Shown: piece by piece, positions 50,420 to 59,222 of the stretch | Layout: every line of letters begins with the position of its first letter | Position numbering within the stretch: position 1 is the stretch's first letter | NCBI GenBank assembly: GCA_942493145.1 | Contig: OW818679.1 | Span: 2,046,001-2,110,000 of the forward strand | From: ENR-C20 sp942493145 | Lineage (GTDB): Bacteria > Bacillota > Clostridia > Acetivibrionales > DTU013 | DNA: 64,000 nt | Direction: 5' to 3' | Translations under genes and position numbers: made by a program | Notes under the pieces: model-generated | Seen by the model: the letters and a program-made list of their open reading frames with translations, nothing else | Told to the model about the DNA's origin: nothing | The model's database searches: none

Positions 50420-50833
50420 TTACTTCCTCCCTTCACTGATAACGTGGATCAACTTGCTGTAACCTGCATTCAGGCTTTGAACAAGAGCATTGTATTTGAT
50501 GGAGTTCTGTGCCATGGAGGCCATTTCACTCTCAATATCAACATTGTTGCCGTCCAATCTGTAACTGAGGCTGGAATAATCCTGCTTGATTAATGTCTTG
50601 ACAGAATCCAGATTGCCACCTCCGATTTGTATATGGCGGTCATCTGTTGTGTTTCCTTTGAAACTACTGCCGTCAAGCGCATCATTCAGGAATTCCTCGA
50701 ACTTGACTGTTTTTCTTTTGTAATTGGGTGTGTCAACATTTGCTACGTTTTGTGCGATTGTCTCATTGCGGGCCCAGGATGCATCCAGTGCTTTTTCAAG
50801 TGCTTTGTATGAATTTGATATCTTCTCGAGCAT
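50420..50833 (-). CDS. flgB: Flagellar rod protein FlgB
   Basis: FlgB is the first rod protein and the first gene of the fla/che operon. The 137-residue protein has ALDASWARNETIAQNVANVD, TPNYKRKTVKFEEFL and the C-terminal VDIESEMASMAQNSIKYNAL of the family. The start ATG follows GCGGAGGTG. Its predicted promoter lies about 120 bases upstream. Confidence 0.95.
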   Translation of the reverse strand: MLEKISNSYKALEKALDASWARNETIAQNVANVDTPNYKRKTVKFEEFLNDALDGSSFKGNTTDDRHIQIGGGNLDSVKTLIKQDYSSLSYRLDGNNVDIESEMASMAQNSIKYNALVQSLNAGYSKLIHVISEGRK

Positions 50834-50949
50834 AAATATGCACCTCCGCGTTATTTATCGACATAAAAACGTTTTTACATTTGCACAAATTTATGACAAT
50901 TTAATATATTCCCTTGTTTCTATACATTAAATCCCATAAAGATATAAAA

Positions 50950-50978
50950 ATTTTATCATAACGCAGAAGCGAATACAA
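50950..50978 (-). promoter_or_regulatory. Predicted sigma-A promoter of the fla/che operon
   Basis: TTGTAT (50978-50973), a 17-base spacer and TAAAAT (50955-50950) lie in the gap between trmFO and flgB, leaving a leader of about 110 bases. Bacillus uses a sigma-A promoter at the equivalent place. Confidence 0.55.
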
Positions 50979-51000
50979 CATAAAATACATTCCAGCTCTG

Positions 51001-51030
51001 TGACATCAAGGGTTTTACCTCGTTATGTCA
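51001..51030 (-). terminator. Hairpin overlapping the trmFO stop (possible terminator)
   Basis: TGACAT plus CGAGG pairs with CCTTG plus ATGTCA across a short loop, starting at the trmFO stop codon. No T run follows, so termination is uncertain. Confidence 0.35.
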
Positions 51031-52338
51031 TAAATTCCCGCTGATTTCAGTAATTTCTTCAATTGCTTTGTTTGAAATTTCGACATTTTTCTGAACTTTG
51101 TTTCTGATTTTAACTTTTGGTGTTTCCATAATTCCGTAATTAATATTCATTGGTTGAAAATCTTTAACTGAAGAGTTTGAAACATAACAAGCAAGTGCAC
51201 CTGTTGCCGTTGAAGCCGGAAAAATGGCGTTTTCCTTCCCAAGAAGCTTTCTTGCAGCATTTATTCCCGCCACCATTCCTGATGATGCAGATTCGATATA
51301 CCCTTCCACTCCGGTAATCTGTCCTGCAAAATATATTCTGGGTTCGGACATCATACAATAAGTTTTGTCCAATAATCCCGGTGATTTTATGAAGGTGTTC
51401 CTGTGCATAACACCATATCTGGCAAATTCGGCATTTTCAAGTCCGGGTATCAATCCGAACACTCTCTTTTGCTCGGGCCATTTCAAATGAGTCTGGAAAC
51501 CGACAATATTAAACAATGTAGCATCAGAATTATCCTGTCTCAGCTGTACGACAGCCCAGGGTTCCCTGCCCGTCACCGGATCAATCAGACCCACAGGCTT
51601 GAGCGGTCCATACCTCATTGTGTCCTGACCTTTTCCTGCCATGCTTTCTATGGGCATGCACCCGCTGAAAAGAATCTCTTTTTCAAATTCTTTCATTTGT
51701 ACAACTTCTGCATTCGTAATCTCCCTATAGAACAACTCATATTGTTCCTTATCCATGGGGCAATTTATGTAGTCATCTTCACCTTTACCATAACGTGAAG
51801 CCCTGAAAGCTTTTGACATATCAATTGATGCATAGGTTACTATGGGTGCGGCGGCATCATAAAAATACAGATAATCACCGCTAACAAGCCCTGATATATA
51901 TTTTGAAAATCCATCTGAAGTGAGTGGGCCGGTTGCAATGATACATACACCATCATCCGGCAGTTTATCTACTTCCTCATGTATTATTTCAACCTTTGGT
52001 TCATTTACAAGATACTCTGTGACCAGGTTGGAGAAACGTGTCCTGTCTACTGCAAGTGCCCCACCGGCAGGCACACGTGTTTCATCTGCACATCTCATGA
52101 TAAGGGAGTCCATCAGTCTCATTTCTGCCTTCAGGAGACCTACAGCATTTTCAAGTCGGTCTGATCGCAGCGAATTGCTGCAGACAAGCTCTGCGAAGGT
52201 ATCAATACTATGAGCAGGCGAGAATTTATGAGGTTTCATTTCATAAAGCCTGACATCGATTCCCCGCCTGGAAACCTGCCATGCAGCTTCACATCCGGCA
52301 AGTCCGGCGCCTATTATGTTGACATATTGTTTTGACAT
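51028..52338 (-). CDS. trmFO: tRNA (uracil-54) methyltransferase, folate/FAD-dependent
   Basis: TrmFO makes ribothymidine at position 54 of tRNA using methylene-tetrahydrofolate and FADH2. The 436-residue protein has the FAD-binding motif IIGAGLAGCEAAWQ near the N terminus, then FAELVCSNSLRSDRLENAVG, GALAVDRTRFS and the C-terminal GQITGVEGYIESASSGMVAG. It lies 6 bases after topA, the usual topA-trmFO order. In Bacillus xerC, clpQY and codY come between trmFO and flgB; they are absent here. Confidence 0.95.
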   Translation of the reverse strand: MSKQYVNIIGAGLAGCEAAWQVSRRGIDVRLYEMKPHKFSPAHSIDTFAELVCSNSLRSDRLENAVGLLKAEMRLMDSLIMRCADETRVPAGGALAVDRTRFSNLVTEYLVNEPKVEIIHEEVDKLPDDGVCIIATGPLTSDGFSKYISGLVSGDYLYFYDAAAPIVTYASIDMSKAFRASRYGKGEDDYINCPMDKEQYELFYREITNAEVVQMKEFEKEILFSGCMPIESMAGKGQDTMRYGPLKPVGLIDPVTGREPWAVVQLRQDNSDATLFNIVGFQTHLKWPEQKRVFGLIPGLENAEFARYGVMHRNTFIKSPGLLDKTYCMMSEPRIYFAGQITGVEGYIESASSGMVAGINAARKLLGKENAIFPASTATGALACYVSNSSVKDFQPMNINYGIMETPKVKIRNKVQKNVEISNKAIEEITEISGNL

Positions 52339-52344
52339 CTTTAC

Positions 52345-54456
52345 CTATTCCTTATTTTCTGCATTTGTGTTATCGCGTGTAGTTTCTTTTGTAAAGTCGC
52401 ATTTTTCATTACTGCATTTTAGCAGTATCTTCCTGCCAGAGTATTTTTTTACAAGGAAATTTCCACAATTGGGGCAATTTTCACCGGAAGGCATATCCCA
52501 TGACATATAACCACAACCAGGATTGTTTTCACAGCCTATATATCTTTTCCCTTTTCGCGTTTTTTTAAAGAGTACCTTGCCACCGCATAACGGGCAATTC
52601 ACCCCAGCTTCTTCAAGAATCGGCCTTGCATTCCTGCATTCGGGGAAACCGGGACATGCGAGGAATTTCCCGAAACGGCCTGTCTTTATTACCATGAACC
52701 TGCCGCATTTTTCACATTTTATTTCAGTTACTTCGTCCGGTATGTCTATCTTTCCTATCTTTTCTTCCGCTGTCAATATTGTTTCATTGAAAGGCTTATA
52801 GAAATCGCGCATTATCTCGACCCATTTTTTTGTGCCTTCTTCTACATCGTCCAGCTTCTTTTCCATCTGTGCTGTAAACTGGACATCAACGATATCAGAA
52901 AAGTTATTTTTCATAAGATCGTTTACTATTCTGCCAAGCTCGGTCGGCGTAAGAAATTTCTTTTCCTTGATTACATAGCCCCTTGCAAGTATGGTTGTTA
53001 TGGTTGGGGCATAAGTACTTGGCCGTCCGATACCCTTCTCTTCCATCACCCTTACCAGCATGGCTTCAGTATATCTTGATGGAGGTTGGGTGAAGTGCTG
53101 CTTTTCCTCATATTTCTTCAGTTCCAGCTTTTCGCCTTCATTGAGCTCCGGCAGGTTTTCATCATCCTCTTCGGAATCTTCGTCCTTACCTTCAGTATAG
53201 ACAGCCATAAAGCCCTGAAATTTTACCTTTGAGCCATTGGCTTTGAAGATATAGTCGGAGATCAGTATATCTGCTGATACTGTATCATACACAGCTGATT
53301 CCATCTGGCTGGAAGTGAATCTTCCCCATATAAGTCTGTATAGCTTATATTGATCGGTGGTAAGCGATTCTTTTATCTCGTCAGGCTCGAGATTTACATA
53401 TGTCGGCCTTATTGCTTCATGTGCATCCTGTGAGGTTGATTTGCTCTTATACTGTCTGGGTTCTTCCGGGAGATACCTTGTACCATACTTCTCCTGGATC
53501 AGCGTCCTTGCTTCCTGCTGTGCCTCGTCAGAAATCCTGGTGGAATCGGTACGGATATATGTCACAAGGCCTACAGCCCCGTGGCCTTTTACAGTGATAC
53601 CTTCATAGAGCTGCTGTGCGATCATCATGGTTTTCTTCGTAGGATAGCCCAGCCTTCTTGAGGCTTCCTGCTGTAAAGTGCTTGTCGTAAATGGAGGTGC
53701 GGGCGATCTTTTCTTCTCCATTTTTCTTACCTTCTGAATCACCGGTTTTTTGCCTTTAAGCTCATCTAGTATTTTGTTGACCTGATCGCCATTTTTCAGT
53801 TCAAGCTTTTCCTCACCTTTTCCAAAGAGTTTTGCTCCGAAGGTAGGCCCCGTCTTGCTCTTTGAAAGCTTTGCAGCTAATGTCCAGTATTCTTCAGAAT
53901 TGAAATTTTCAATTTCTTCCTCCCTGTCGCAAACAATTCGTGTTGCAACAGATTGAACCCTTCCGGCGCTCAAACCTTTTCTCACCTTTCTCCAAAGCAG
54001 CGGGCTTATCTTGTAACCTACTATCCTGTCGAGGATACGTCTTGCCTGCTGTGCATCCACAAGATCCATATCGATCTTCCTTGGTGCCTTTATTGCCGTT
54101 TTGACAGCATTTTTAGTTATTTCGTTAAATGAAATCCTGCATTTTTCTTTTTCATTTATATTGAGCAAATTTGCCAGATGCCATGATATTGCTTCGCCTT
54201 CGCGATCAGGGTCAGTCGCCAGAAAAACTCTTTCAGCAGATTTTGATTCCTTTTTCAGCTTGCTCAGTATCTCCCCTTTGCCACGAATCGTTATATATTT
54301 AGGTTCGAAATCATTATCGACATCAACGCCAATCTGACTTTTGGGTAAATCTCTTACATGTCCCAGGCAGGCTATTATCTTGTAGTCCTTCCCGAGAAAT
54401 TTACCAATAGTACTGGCTTTTGTAGGTGATTCTACAATTACTAGATTGTTGGCCAT
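52345..54456 (-). CDS. topA: DNA topoisomerase I
   Basis: TopA relaxes negative supercoils. The 703-residue protein has a Toprim domain (VIVESPTKASTIGKFLG, LATDPDREGEAISWHL) and the active-site Tyr in VGLVTYIRTDSTRIS near 298. Three C-terminal zinc ribbons follow (CEKCGRF...CPGFPEC, CPLCGGK...CENNPGC, CPNCGNF...CSNEKC). Length is typical. It is the first gene of a topA-trmFO pair. Confidence 0.97.
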   Translation of the reverse strand: MANNLVIVESPTKASTIGKFLGKDYKIIACLGHVRDLPKSQIGVDVDNDFEPKYITIRGKGEILSKLKKESKSAERVFLATDPDREGEAISWHLANLLNINEKEKCRISFNEITKNAVKTAIKAPRKIDMDLVDAQQARRILDRIVGYKISPLLWRKVRKGLSAGRVQSVATRIVCDREEEIENFNSEEYWTLAAKLSKSKTGPTFGAKLFGKGEEKLELKNGDQVNKILDELKGKKPVIQKVRKMEKKRSPAPPFTTSTLQQEASRRLGYPTKKTMMIAQQLYEGITVKGHGAVGLVTYIRTDSTRISDEAQQEARTLIQEKYGTRYLPEEPRQYKSKSTSQDAHEAIRPTYVNLEPDEIKESLTTDQYKLYRLIWGRFTSSQMESAVYDTVSADILISDYIFKANGSKVKFQGFMAVYTEGKDEDSEEDDENLPELNEGEKLELKKYEEKQHFTQPPSRYTEAMLVRVMEEKGIGRPSTYAPTITTILARGYVIKEKKFLTPTELGRIVNDLMKNNFSDIVDVQFTAQMEKKLDDVEEGTKKWVEIMRDFYKPFNETILTAEEKIGKIDIPDEVTEIKCEKCGRFMVIKTGRFGKFLACPGFPECRNARPILEEAGVNCPLCGGKVLFKKTRKGKRYIGCENNPGCGYMSWDMPSGENCPNCGNFLVKKYSGRKILLKCSNEKCDFTKETTRDNTNAENKE

Positions 54457-54554
54457 TGTGATCCTCCAAAGAAATTATTTAGTATCTGATGTACCCTCTT
54501 GTAAAAACTTCTTTTATATTACCACATTTTATTAAAAAATCTATAGTTAATTTC

Positions 54555-55667
54555 TCACTTAAGCTTTTGGAGGAGTTTGTACCTCTTCCCAGGCAGTTGT
54601 TCAACCAGCCCTTTCAACTCCAGCAAGATTAGTATTGCGCTAATTTCATGTGGAACCATATTGCAGCTTTCAGCTATTTCATCAATGTACTTCGGCAGGC
54701 TCGATACTTTTCGCATTACATCCAGTTCATCCTTGTCCAGCCCGCTGTAAACCCTCCCGCATGCTTTTTTGTCCTTGAAGCTATTATTTGCGATGTCAGT
54801 CATTTTTAATTCATCAAGTATGTCATCTATTCCCATAATTATCCTTGCGCCGTCTCTTATGAGTTTGTTTGTACCCCTGCTGTTTGTGCAGTTGATGTTT
54901 CCCGGTACTGCAAATACATCACGTCCCTGTTCCAGTGCGTAATCAGCTGTAATGAGTGATCCGCTTCCCTCGCTGGCCTCAATTACTGCAACCGCCCTGG
55001 ACATTCCGCTGATTATCCTGTTCCTTGCCGGAAAATTAAAAGGATGCGGTGGCATACCCGGTAGATATTCAGAAATTACAGCTCCGTTTTCCAAAATCCT
55101 TTCCATCAATTTTTTATTTTCTTCGGGATAAATTATATCAATACCACACCCAAGTACAGCTATAGTTCTTCCACCTGCTTTCAGAGCTCCGGAATGTGCT
55201 TTCGAATCGACGCCCCTCGCCATACCGCTGACAATGGTGAATCCACATTTTGATAATTGGTAAGACAGCAGCTCGGAGGTATCCAACCCATATGAAGTAG
55301 CCCTCCTGGAACCTACGACTGCAATACAGGGTTCTATTCCTTTGATCTCTCCCCTGGAATATAGCACCAATGGGGGATCATATATGTATCTGAGGTTTTC
55401 CGGGTATGCATCATCATCAATTGTAATAATATCAATACGGTCATCTGTTATTCTTTTAAGCAGTTCTTCGGTTTTAGCCCTCAATTTTTTATCCATAATA
55501 TGTTCGACCATTTTCGGTGTCAGAAATTTCATATGTTTTAATGTCTCTTCCTCTACCATCCAGAGATTCCCGGGGCTACCATACCGGTCAAGCAGCAGTT
55601 TCCTTTTGACTGGTGGCAGATTTACAAGGGAACTAATCCAAACCCAGTATTTCATGTTGTCTTTCAT
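54555..55667 (-). CDS. dprA: DNA-processing protein DprA
   Basis: DprA protects incoming single-stranded DNA and loads RecA in transformation. The 370-residue protein has a Rossmann-like core: CIAVVGSRRATSYGLDTSE, GMARGVDSKAHSGALKAGGR and FNFPARNRIISGMSRAVAVI with EASEGSGSLITADYALEQGR. A winged-helix DML1-like C terminus follows. The start overlaps yifB by 4 bases (ATGA). Other competence genes are not visible in this window. Confidence 0.95.
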   Translation of the reverse strand: MKDNMKYWVWISSLVNLPPVKRKLLLDRYGSPGNLWMVEEETLKHMKFLTPKMVEHIMDKKLRAKTEELLKRITDDRIDIITIDDDAYPENLRYIYDPPLVLYSRGEIKGIEPCIAVVGSRRATSYGLDTSELLSYQLSKCGFTIVSGMARGVDSKAHSGALKAGGRTIAVLGCGIDIIYPEENKKLMERILENGAVISEYLPGMPPHPFNFPARNRIISGMSRAVAVIEASEGSGSLITADYALEQGRDVFAVPGNINCTNSRGTNKLIRDGARIIMGIDDILDELKMTDIANNSFKDKKACGRVYSGLDKDELDVMRKVSSLPKYIDEIAESCNMVPHEISAILILLELKGLVEQLPGKRYKLLQKLK

Positions 55668-57193
55668 AAGTTCCTCCTGTCCAGACTTCTGTATTGTATT
55701 GCCTCTGCAACGTGAAAAGGCCTGATATCACAGCTTCCTTCCATATCCGCAATTGTCCTGGATACCTTTAGTATCCTGCTGTATGCCCTTGCACTCATTC
55801 CCAGCCTTTCATAAGCCCTCTTCAGCAAATTGCGGCAACCATCATCCAACCTGCAGTATTTCTCCAATAATGATGTGGGAAGCTGTGAATTTGAATACAA
55901 CTTCATACCCTCATACCTCCTGAGCTGCACCAGACGTGTTTTTTGCACCCTTTCCCTGATCTCACCCGAGGTTTCCTCCATCCTTACATTTTCCAGTTCC
56001 TCATATTTAACTGCATTCACTTCTATCTGTATGTCCATACGGTCAAGCAATGGGCCAGAAAATCTGCTCCTATAGTACTGAAGCTGTTTTGGGCTGCAGG
56101 TACACTCACCTTCGGCACCGAAATAATTGCCGCATTTGCATGGATTGGCAGTGCATATCAATGTGGAATCAGCCGGATACATAACACTGTAATTTAAACG
56201 TGCTACAGTTACAAAACCATCTTCAAGAGGCTGTCTGAGGACTTCGAGGGACCGACGTGCGAATTCAGGCAGCTCGTCAAGAAACAATACACCGTAATGT
56301 GCAAGGCTAATCTCTCCTGGCCTTGGTACCGTCCCTCCGCCAACGAGACCAATGTCCGTAATGGTGTGATGAGGACTCCTGAATGGTCTGCCTGTCACAA
56401 GGGAAAGACCTTTTGGCAGGGTTCCCGCAACGCTGTGTATTTTCGTTACTTCAATCGCTTCATCGAAGGTAAGTGAGGGCAGGATTGTCGGGAGTCGCTT
56501 TGCCAACATTGTTTTACCACAACCTGCAGCACCGAGCATCAGGCAATTATGCCCACCGGAGGCTGCAACCTCAAGCGCACGTTTAGCAGCTCTTTGTCCC
56601 CTGACATCACAAAAATCAACATCATATTCAGTTTTTTCCACATAAAAAGGATTTTCCATTCCAGTATGTATCTCAATTTGCCTTATGCCTGAAAGATGTT
56701 CCACCAACTCTACCAGACTGTTGACCGGGATGACACATATTCCCTTTACAATTGCAGCTTCGTCTGCATTGGCTGAGGGCACTGCAATGAGCTCGGCTCC
56801 CATTTGACGTGCGCATACCGTCATAGACAGAACGCCCCTTACAGGTTTCACAATTCCGTCTAGTGATAGCTCACCAATGAAGACATAATGGTCGGTCACA
56901 TCACAAGAAATTTGACCTGTCGCTGTCAAAATCCCAACAGCTATGGCAAGATCAAATGCCGATCCTTCTTTTCTCTCATTTGCAGGCGATAGGTTCAAGG
57001 TGATTTTTCTAACGGGGAAATCAAGTCCGGAATTCCTGATAGCAGATTTTACCCGTTCCCTTGACTCCCTTATGGCAACATCACCCAGCCCGACAATATC
57101 AAATGAAGGGATTCCGTTTTTGATATCAGTTTCAACCTCTACAGGAAATCCATCGATTCCACAAAGTCTGCAACTAAATACTTTTGAAAACAA
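55664..57193 (-). CDS. YifB/ComM-family AAA+ ATPase (Mg-chelatase-like)
   Basis: The 509-residue protein has an N-terminal Lon-protease-like fold (about 1-170), an AAA+ core with CLMLGAAGCGKTMLAKRLPT near 214, GLVGGGTVPRPGEISLAHYG and VLFLDELPEFARRSLEVLRQ, and a C-terminal Mg-chelatase-like domain. ComM, a homologue, is a helicase that extends branch migration in natural transformation. The start seems to be TTG at 57193 with GAGG about 10 bases upstream. The pairing with dprA fits a DNA-uptake role. Confidence 0.92.
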   Translation of the reverse strand: MFSKVFSCRLCGIDGFPVEVETDIKNGIPSFDIVGLGDVAIRESRERVKSAIRNSGLDFPVRKITLNLSPANERKEGSAFDLAIAVGILTATGQISCDVTDHYVFIGELSLDGIVKPVRGVLSMTVCARQMGAELIAVPSANADEAAIVKGICVIPVNSLVELVEHLSGIRQIEIHTGMENPFYVEKTEYDVDFCDVRGQRAAKRALEVAASGGHNCLMLGAAGCGKTMLAKRLPTILPSLTFDEAIEVTKIHSVAGTLPKGLSLVTGRPFRSPHHTITDIGLVGGGTVPRPGEISLAHYGVLFLDELPEFARRSLEVLRQPLEDGFVTVARLNYSVMYPADSTLICTANPCKCGNYFGAEGECTCSPKQLQYYRSRFSGPLLDRMDIQIEVNAVKYEELENVRMEETSGEIRERVQKTRLVQLRRYEGMKLYSNSQLPTSLLEKYCRLDDGCRNLLKRAYERLGMSARAYSRILKVSRTIADMEGSCDIRPFHVAEAIQYRSLDRRNL

Positions 57194-57307
57194 ATATGTC
57201 TCACCTCACACAATGAATATTGGTATATATTGTAAATATATTTATTATTCTACATTAATTTACTTTATTTGTATATATATTCCAATAATTTTTGCGGGTT
57301 TTGGATA

Positions 57308-57340
57308 AAAAGAAAAAGCGGGGCATATTTCCTCCGCTTT
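57308..57340 (-). terminator. Terminator after nrdR
   Basis: AAAGCGG and CCGCTTT arms (57334-57340 and 57315-57321) with a 12-base loop, followed on the minus strand by TTCTTTTT. Confidence 0.75.
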
Positions 57341-57380
57341 CGAACAATCCGTTATTTAGTTGTATAACTTTAATGAATGC

Positions 57381-57842
57381 TTATAGTTTTTCATCTTTCA
57401 GGAGCTTTCTCAACTCATCCATGAAGGTGTTTATATCCTTAAACTGCCTGTATACGGATGCAAATCTTACGTAAGCAACCTCATCCAGGTCTTTAAGTCT
57501 ATTCATGACCATTTCGCCAATTTCCTGTGTCGTAACCTCTCTACGCAGTGAATTGTATATCTGGCTTTCAATCTCTTCAACCATGATTTCAAGCTGTGTT
57601 ATCGACACAGGCCTTTTTTCACATGCCCTCAGCAAGCCGTTAAGGAGCTTTTCCCGGTCGAAGGACTGTCTTGTCTTGTCCTTTTTAATGACCATAAGCG
57701 GGATGCTCTCAACCTTTTCATAAGTTGTGAACCGACGGGTGCATTTTGTACATTCCCTTCGCCTTCTGATGGCAGAACTTTCATCCGTTGGTCGGGAATC
57801 AATGACCTTGTCTTCAATAAATCCGCAGTAAGGACATTTCAT
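57381..57842 (-). CDS. nrdR: Ribonucleotide reductase repressor NrdR
   Basis: NrdR is an ATP/dATP-sensing repressor of ribonucleotide reductase genes. The 153-residue protein has the zinc ribbon CPYCG...CTKCTRRFTTYE in the first 40 residues, with the DSRPTDESSAIRRRRECTKC pattern between, and an ATP-cone domain (VIKKDKTRQSFDREKLLNGL). Family length is about 150. The start ATG at 57842 follows AGGAGG. Confidence 0.96.
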   Translation of the reverse strand: MKCPYCGFIEDKVIDSRPTDESSAIRRRRECTKCTRRFTTYEKVESIPLMVIKKDKTRQSFDREKLLNGLLRACEKRPVSITQLEIMVEEIESQIYNSLRREVTTQEIGEMVMNRLKDLDEVAYVRFASVYRQFKDINTFMDELRKLLKDEKL

Positions 57843-57877
57843 GTCTTTCCTCCTGTAAGTATAATAGGGGAAAATGC

Positions 57878-57925
57878 AAAATGAGATTCAAACTGATTAT
57901 ATACCAGCTAAATCTCATTTTTCAA
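57878..57925 (-). promoter_or_regulatory. nrdR promoter within an inverted repeat
   Basis: TTGAAA (57925-57920), an 18-base spacer and TATAAT (57901-57896) lie about 54 bases upstream of nrdR. A perfect 11-base inverted repeat (AAAATGAGATT, arms 57878-57888 and 57911-57921) encloses the -10 box. The repeat could be an operator, or the terminator of the PRC-barrel gene. Confidence 0.5.
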
Positions 57926-57955
57926 TATTTTTATTTTATTGTCAAATTTTCTGCA

Positions 57956-58216
57956 CTAGTCAAAATACTTCCTTATATATCTTTCATCAAGATCCACAAG
58001 TATAATATCTTCTCCGATTTTTTTAATCTTCTCCCATGGAATGGCAAATTCATTATCCTTGCCCAGAAGCCCGAAGAGTTTCCCTACCCCTGGCAGAATT
58101 ATCGCTTCAACCTTTCCCGAATCCAGGTCGATTTCGACATCTGAGACAAACCCCAGCCTCTTTCCATCCGACATATTAATGACTTCCTTCTGCCTGAAAT
58201 CCGAAGATCTGTTCAT
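57956..58216 (-). CDS. ylmC: PRC-barrel protein, YlmC/YmxH family
   Basis: An 86-residue single-domain PRC-barrel protein: KEVINMSDGKRLGFVSDVEI followed by DLDSGKVEAIILPG and FAIPWEKIKKIGEDIILVDL. YlmC/YmxH proteins are small, found in spore formers and of unknown function; some are linked to sporulation. It lies after sigG and before nrdR. The ribosome site before ATG 58216 is weak. Confidence 0.88.
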   Translation of the reverse strand: MNRSSDFRQKEVINMSDGKRLGFVSDVEIDLDSGKVEAIILPGVGKLFGLLGKDNEFAIPWEKIKKIGEDIILVDLDERYIRKYFD

Positions 58217-58291
58217 ACTGCCTGCGCCTGCCTGCCATACACAAAATCTATAAATATTATATGCAAGTTCAGCAGTTCATTATGTTATGCC

Positions 58292-59065
58292 CTAAATATA
58301 CTTGCGCATATGCATCAGCGCCGTTTTCTCAAGTCTGGAAACCTGCGCCTGTGATATCCCTATCTCCTCAGCCACCTCCATTTGTGTACGGCCTTCAAAG
58401 AACCTGAGATTTAGTATATGTTTTTCTCTGTCATTCAATCTTCGCATTGCTTCTTTCAGAGAAATCCCTTCCAACCAGTTTTCATCGATATTCTTATCAT
58501 CGCTCACCTGGTCCATAACATAAATTGCATCTCCACCGTCATGATAAACTGATTCGAATAATGAGATCGGGTCCTGTATAGCATCAAGAGCAAATACCAC
58601 TTCCTCTTTTTGCAGCTTTAATTCTTCGGCTATTTCGCTGATCGTAGGTTCCTTTGAATTTCTGCTTGTCAGTCTTTCCTTGGCCTGTAGCGCCTTGTAT
58701 GCTATATCCCTTAATGATCTGCTTACCCTTATGGAATTATTGTCTCTAAGGTATCTTCTGATCTCTCCAATGATCATTGGAACTGCATAGGTTGAGAACT
58801 TTACATTCTGGGTGACGTCGAAGTTGTCTATTGCTTTTATCAATCCTATACATCCAACCTGAAAGAGGTCGTCAACGTATTCCCCTCTGTTATTGAAACG
58901 TTGGATAACGCTTAGAACCAGTCTCAGATTACCATTGATGAATTCCTCCCTGGCATGGGAGTCTCCTTTATGCATCCTTTCAAAAAGGACTTTTTTTTGT
59001 TCATTTGTCAATACCGGCAGTTTTGAAGTATTGACGCCGCATATCTCAACCTTGTTTATCAGCAT
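58292..59065 (-). CDS. sigG: Forespore sigma factor SigG
   Basis: SigG directs late forespore gene expression. The product is 257 residues. NKVEICGVNTSKLPVLTNEQ, then FNNRGEYVDDLFQVGCIGLI, NVKFSTYAVPMIIGEIRRYL, the DDNNSIRVSRSLRDIAYKAL-like stretch and EEIGISQAQVSRLEKTALMH match SigG almost residue for residue. The frame is open to 59110, but GGGAGGAG before ATG 59065 (MLINKVEICG) and the family N terminus support that start. It follows sigE, the conserved spoIIGA-sigE-sigG order. Confidence 0.96.
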   Translation of the reverse strand: MLINKVEICGVNTSKLPVLTNEQKKVLFERMHKGDSHAREEFINGNLRLVLSVIQRFNNRGEYVDDLFQVGCIGLIKAIDNFDVTQNVKFSTYAVPMIIGEIRRYLRDNNSIRVSRSLRDIAYKALQAKERLTSRNSKEPTISEIAEELKLQKEEVVFALDAIQDPISLFESVYHDGGDAIYVMDQVSDDKNIDENWLEGISLKEAMRRLNDREKHILNLRFFEGRTQMEVAEEIGISQAQVSRLEKTALMHMRKYI

Positions 59066-59145
59066 GGAATTTCTCCTCCCGGCATCCATATACAGTAATG
59101 GTACTGACACTGTTATAATATGGAGTGTTTAATGTATGTCAGTAT

Positions 59146-59174
59146 CATTATTGCCATGAAGGTAAGATTTATAC
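59146..59174 (-). promoter_or_regulatory. Possible sigma-F-type promoter of sigG
   Basis: GTATA (59174-59170), a 14-base spacer and GGCAATAATG (59155-59146) resemble a sigma-F site (GYATA, about 15 bases, GGNNANANTR). In Bacillus sigG is transcribed by sigma-F. An inverted repeat ACTGACA/TGTCAGT lies just downstream. The spacer is one base short, so this is a weak call. Confidence 0.35.
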
Positions 59175-59222
59175 TGCTGATAAATGTAAAATTGATACAT
59201 CATGAACAGGAATTTCTACTTT

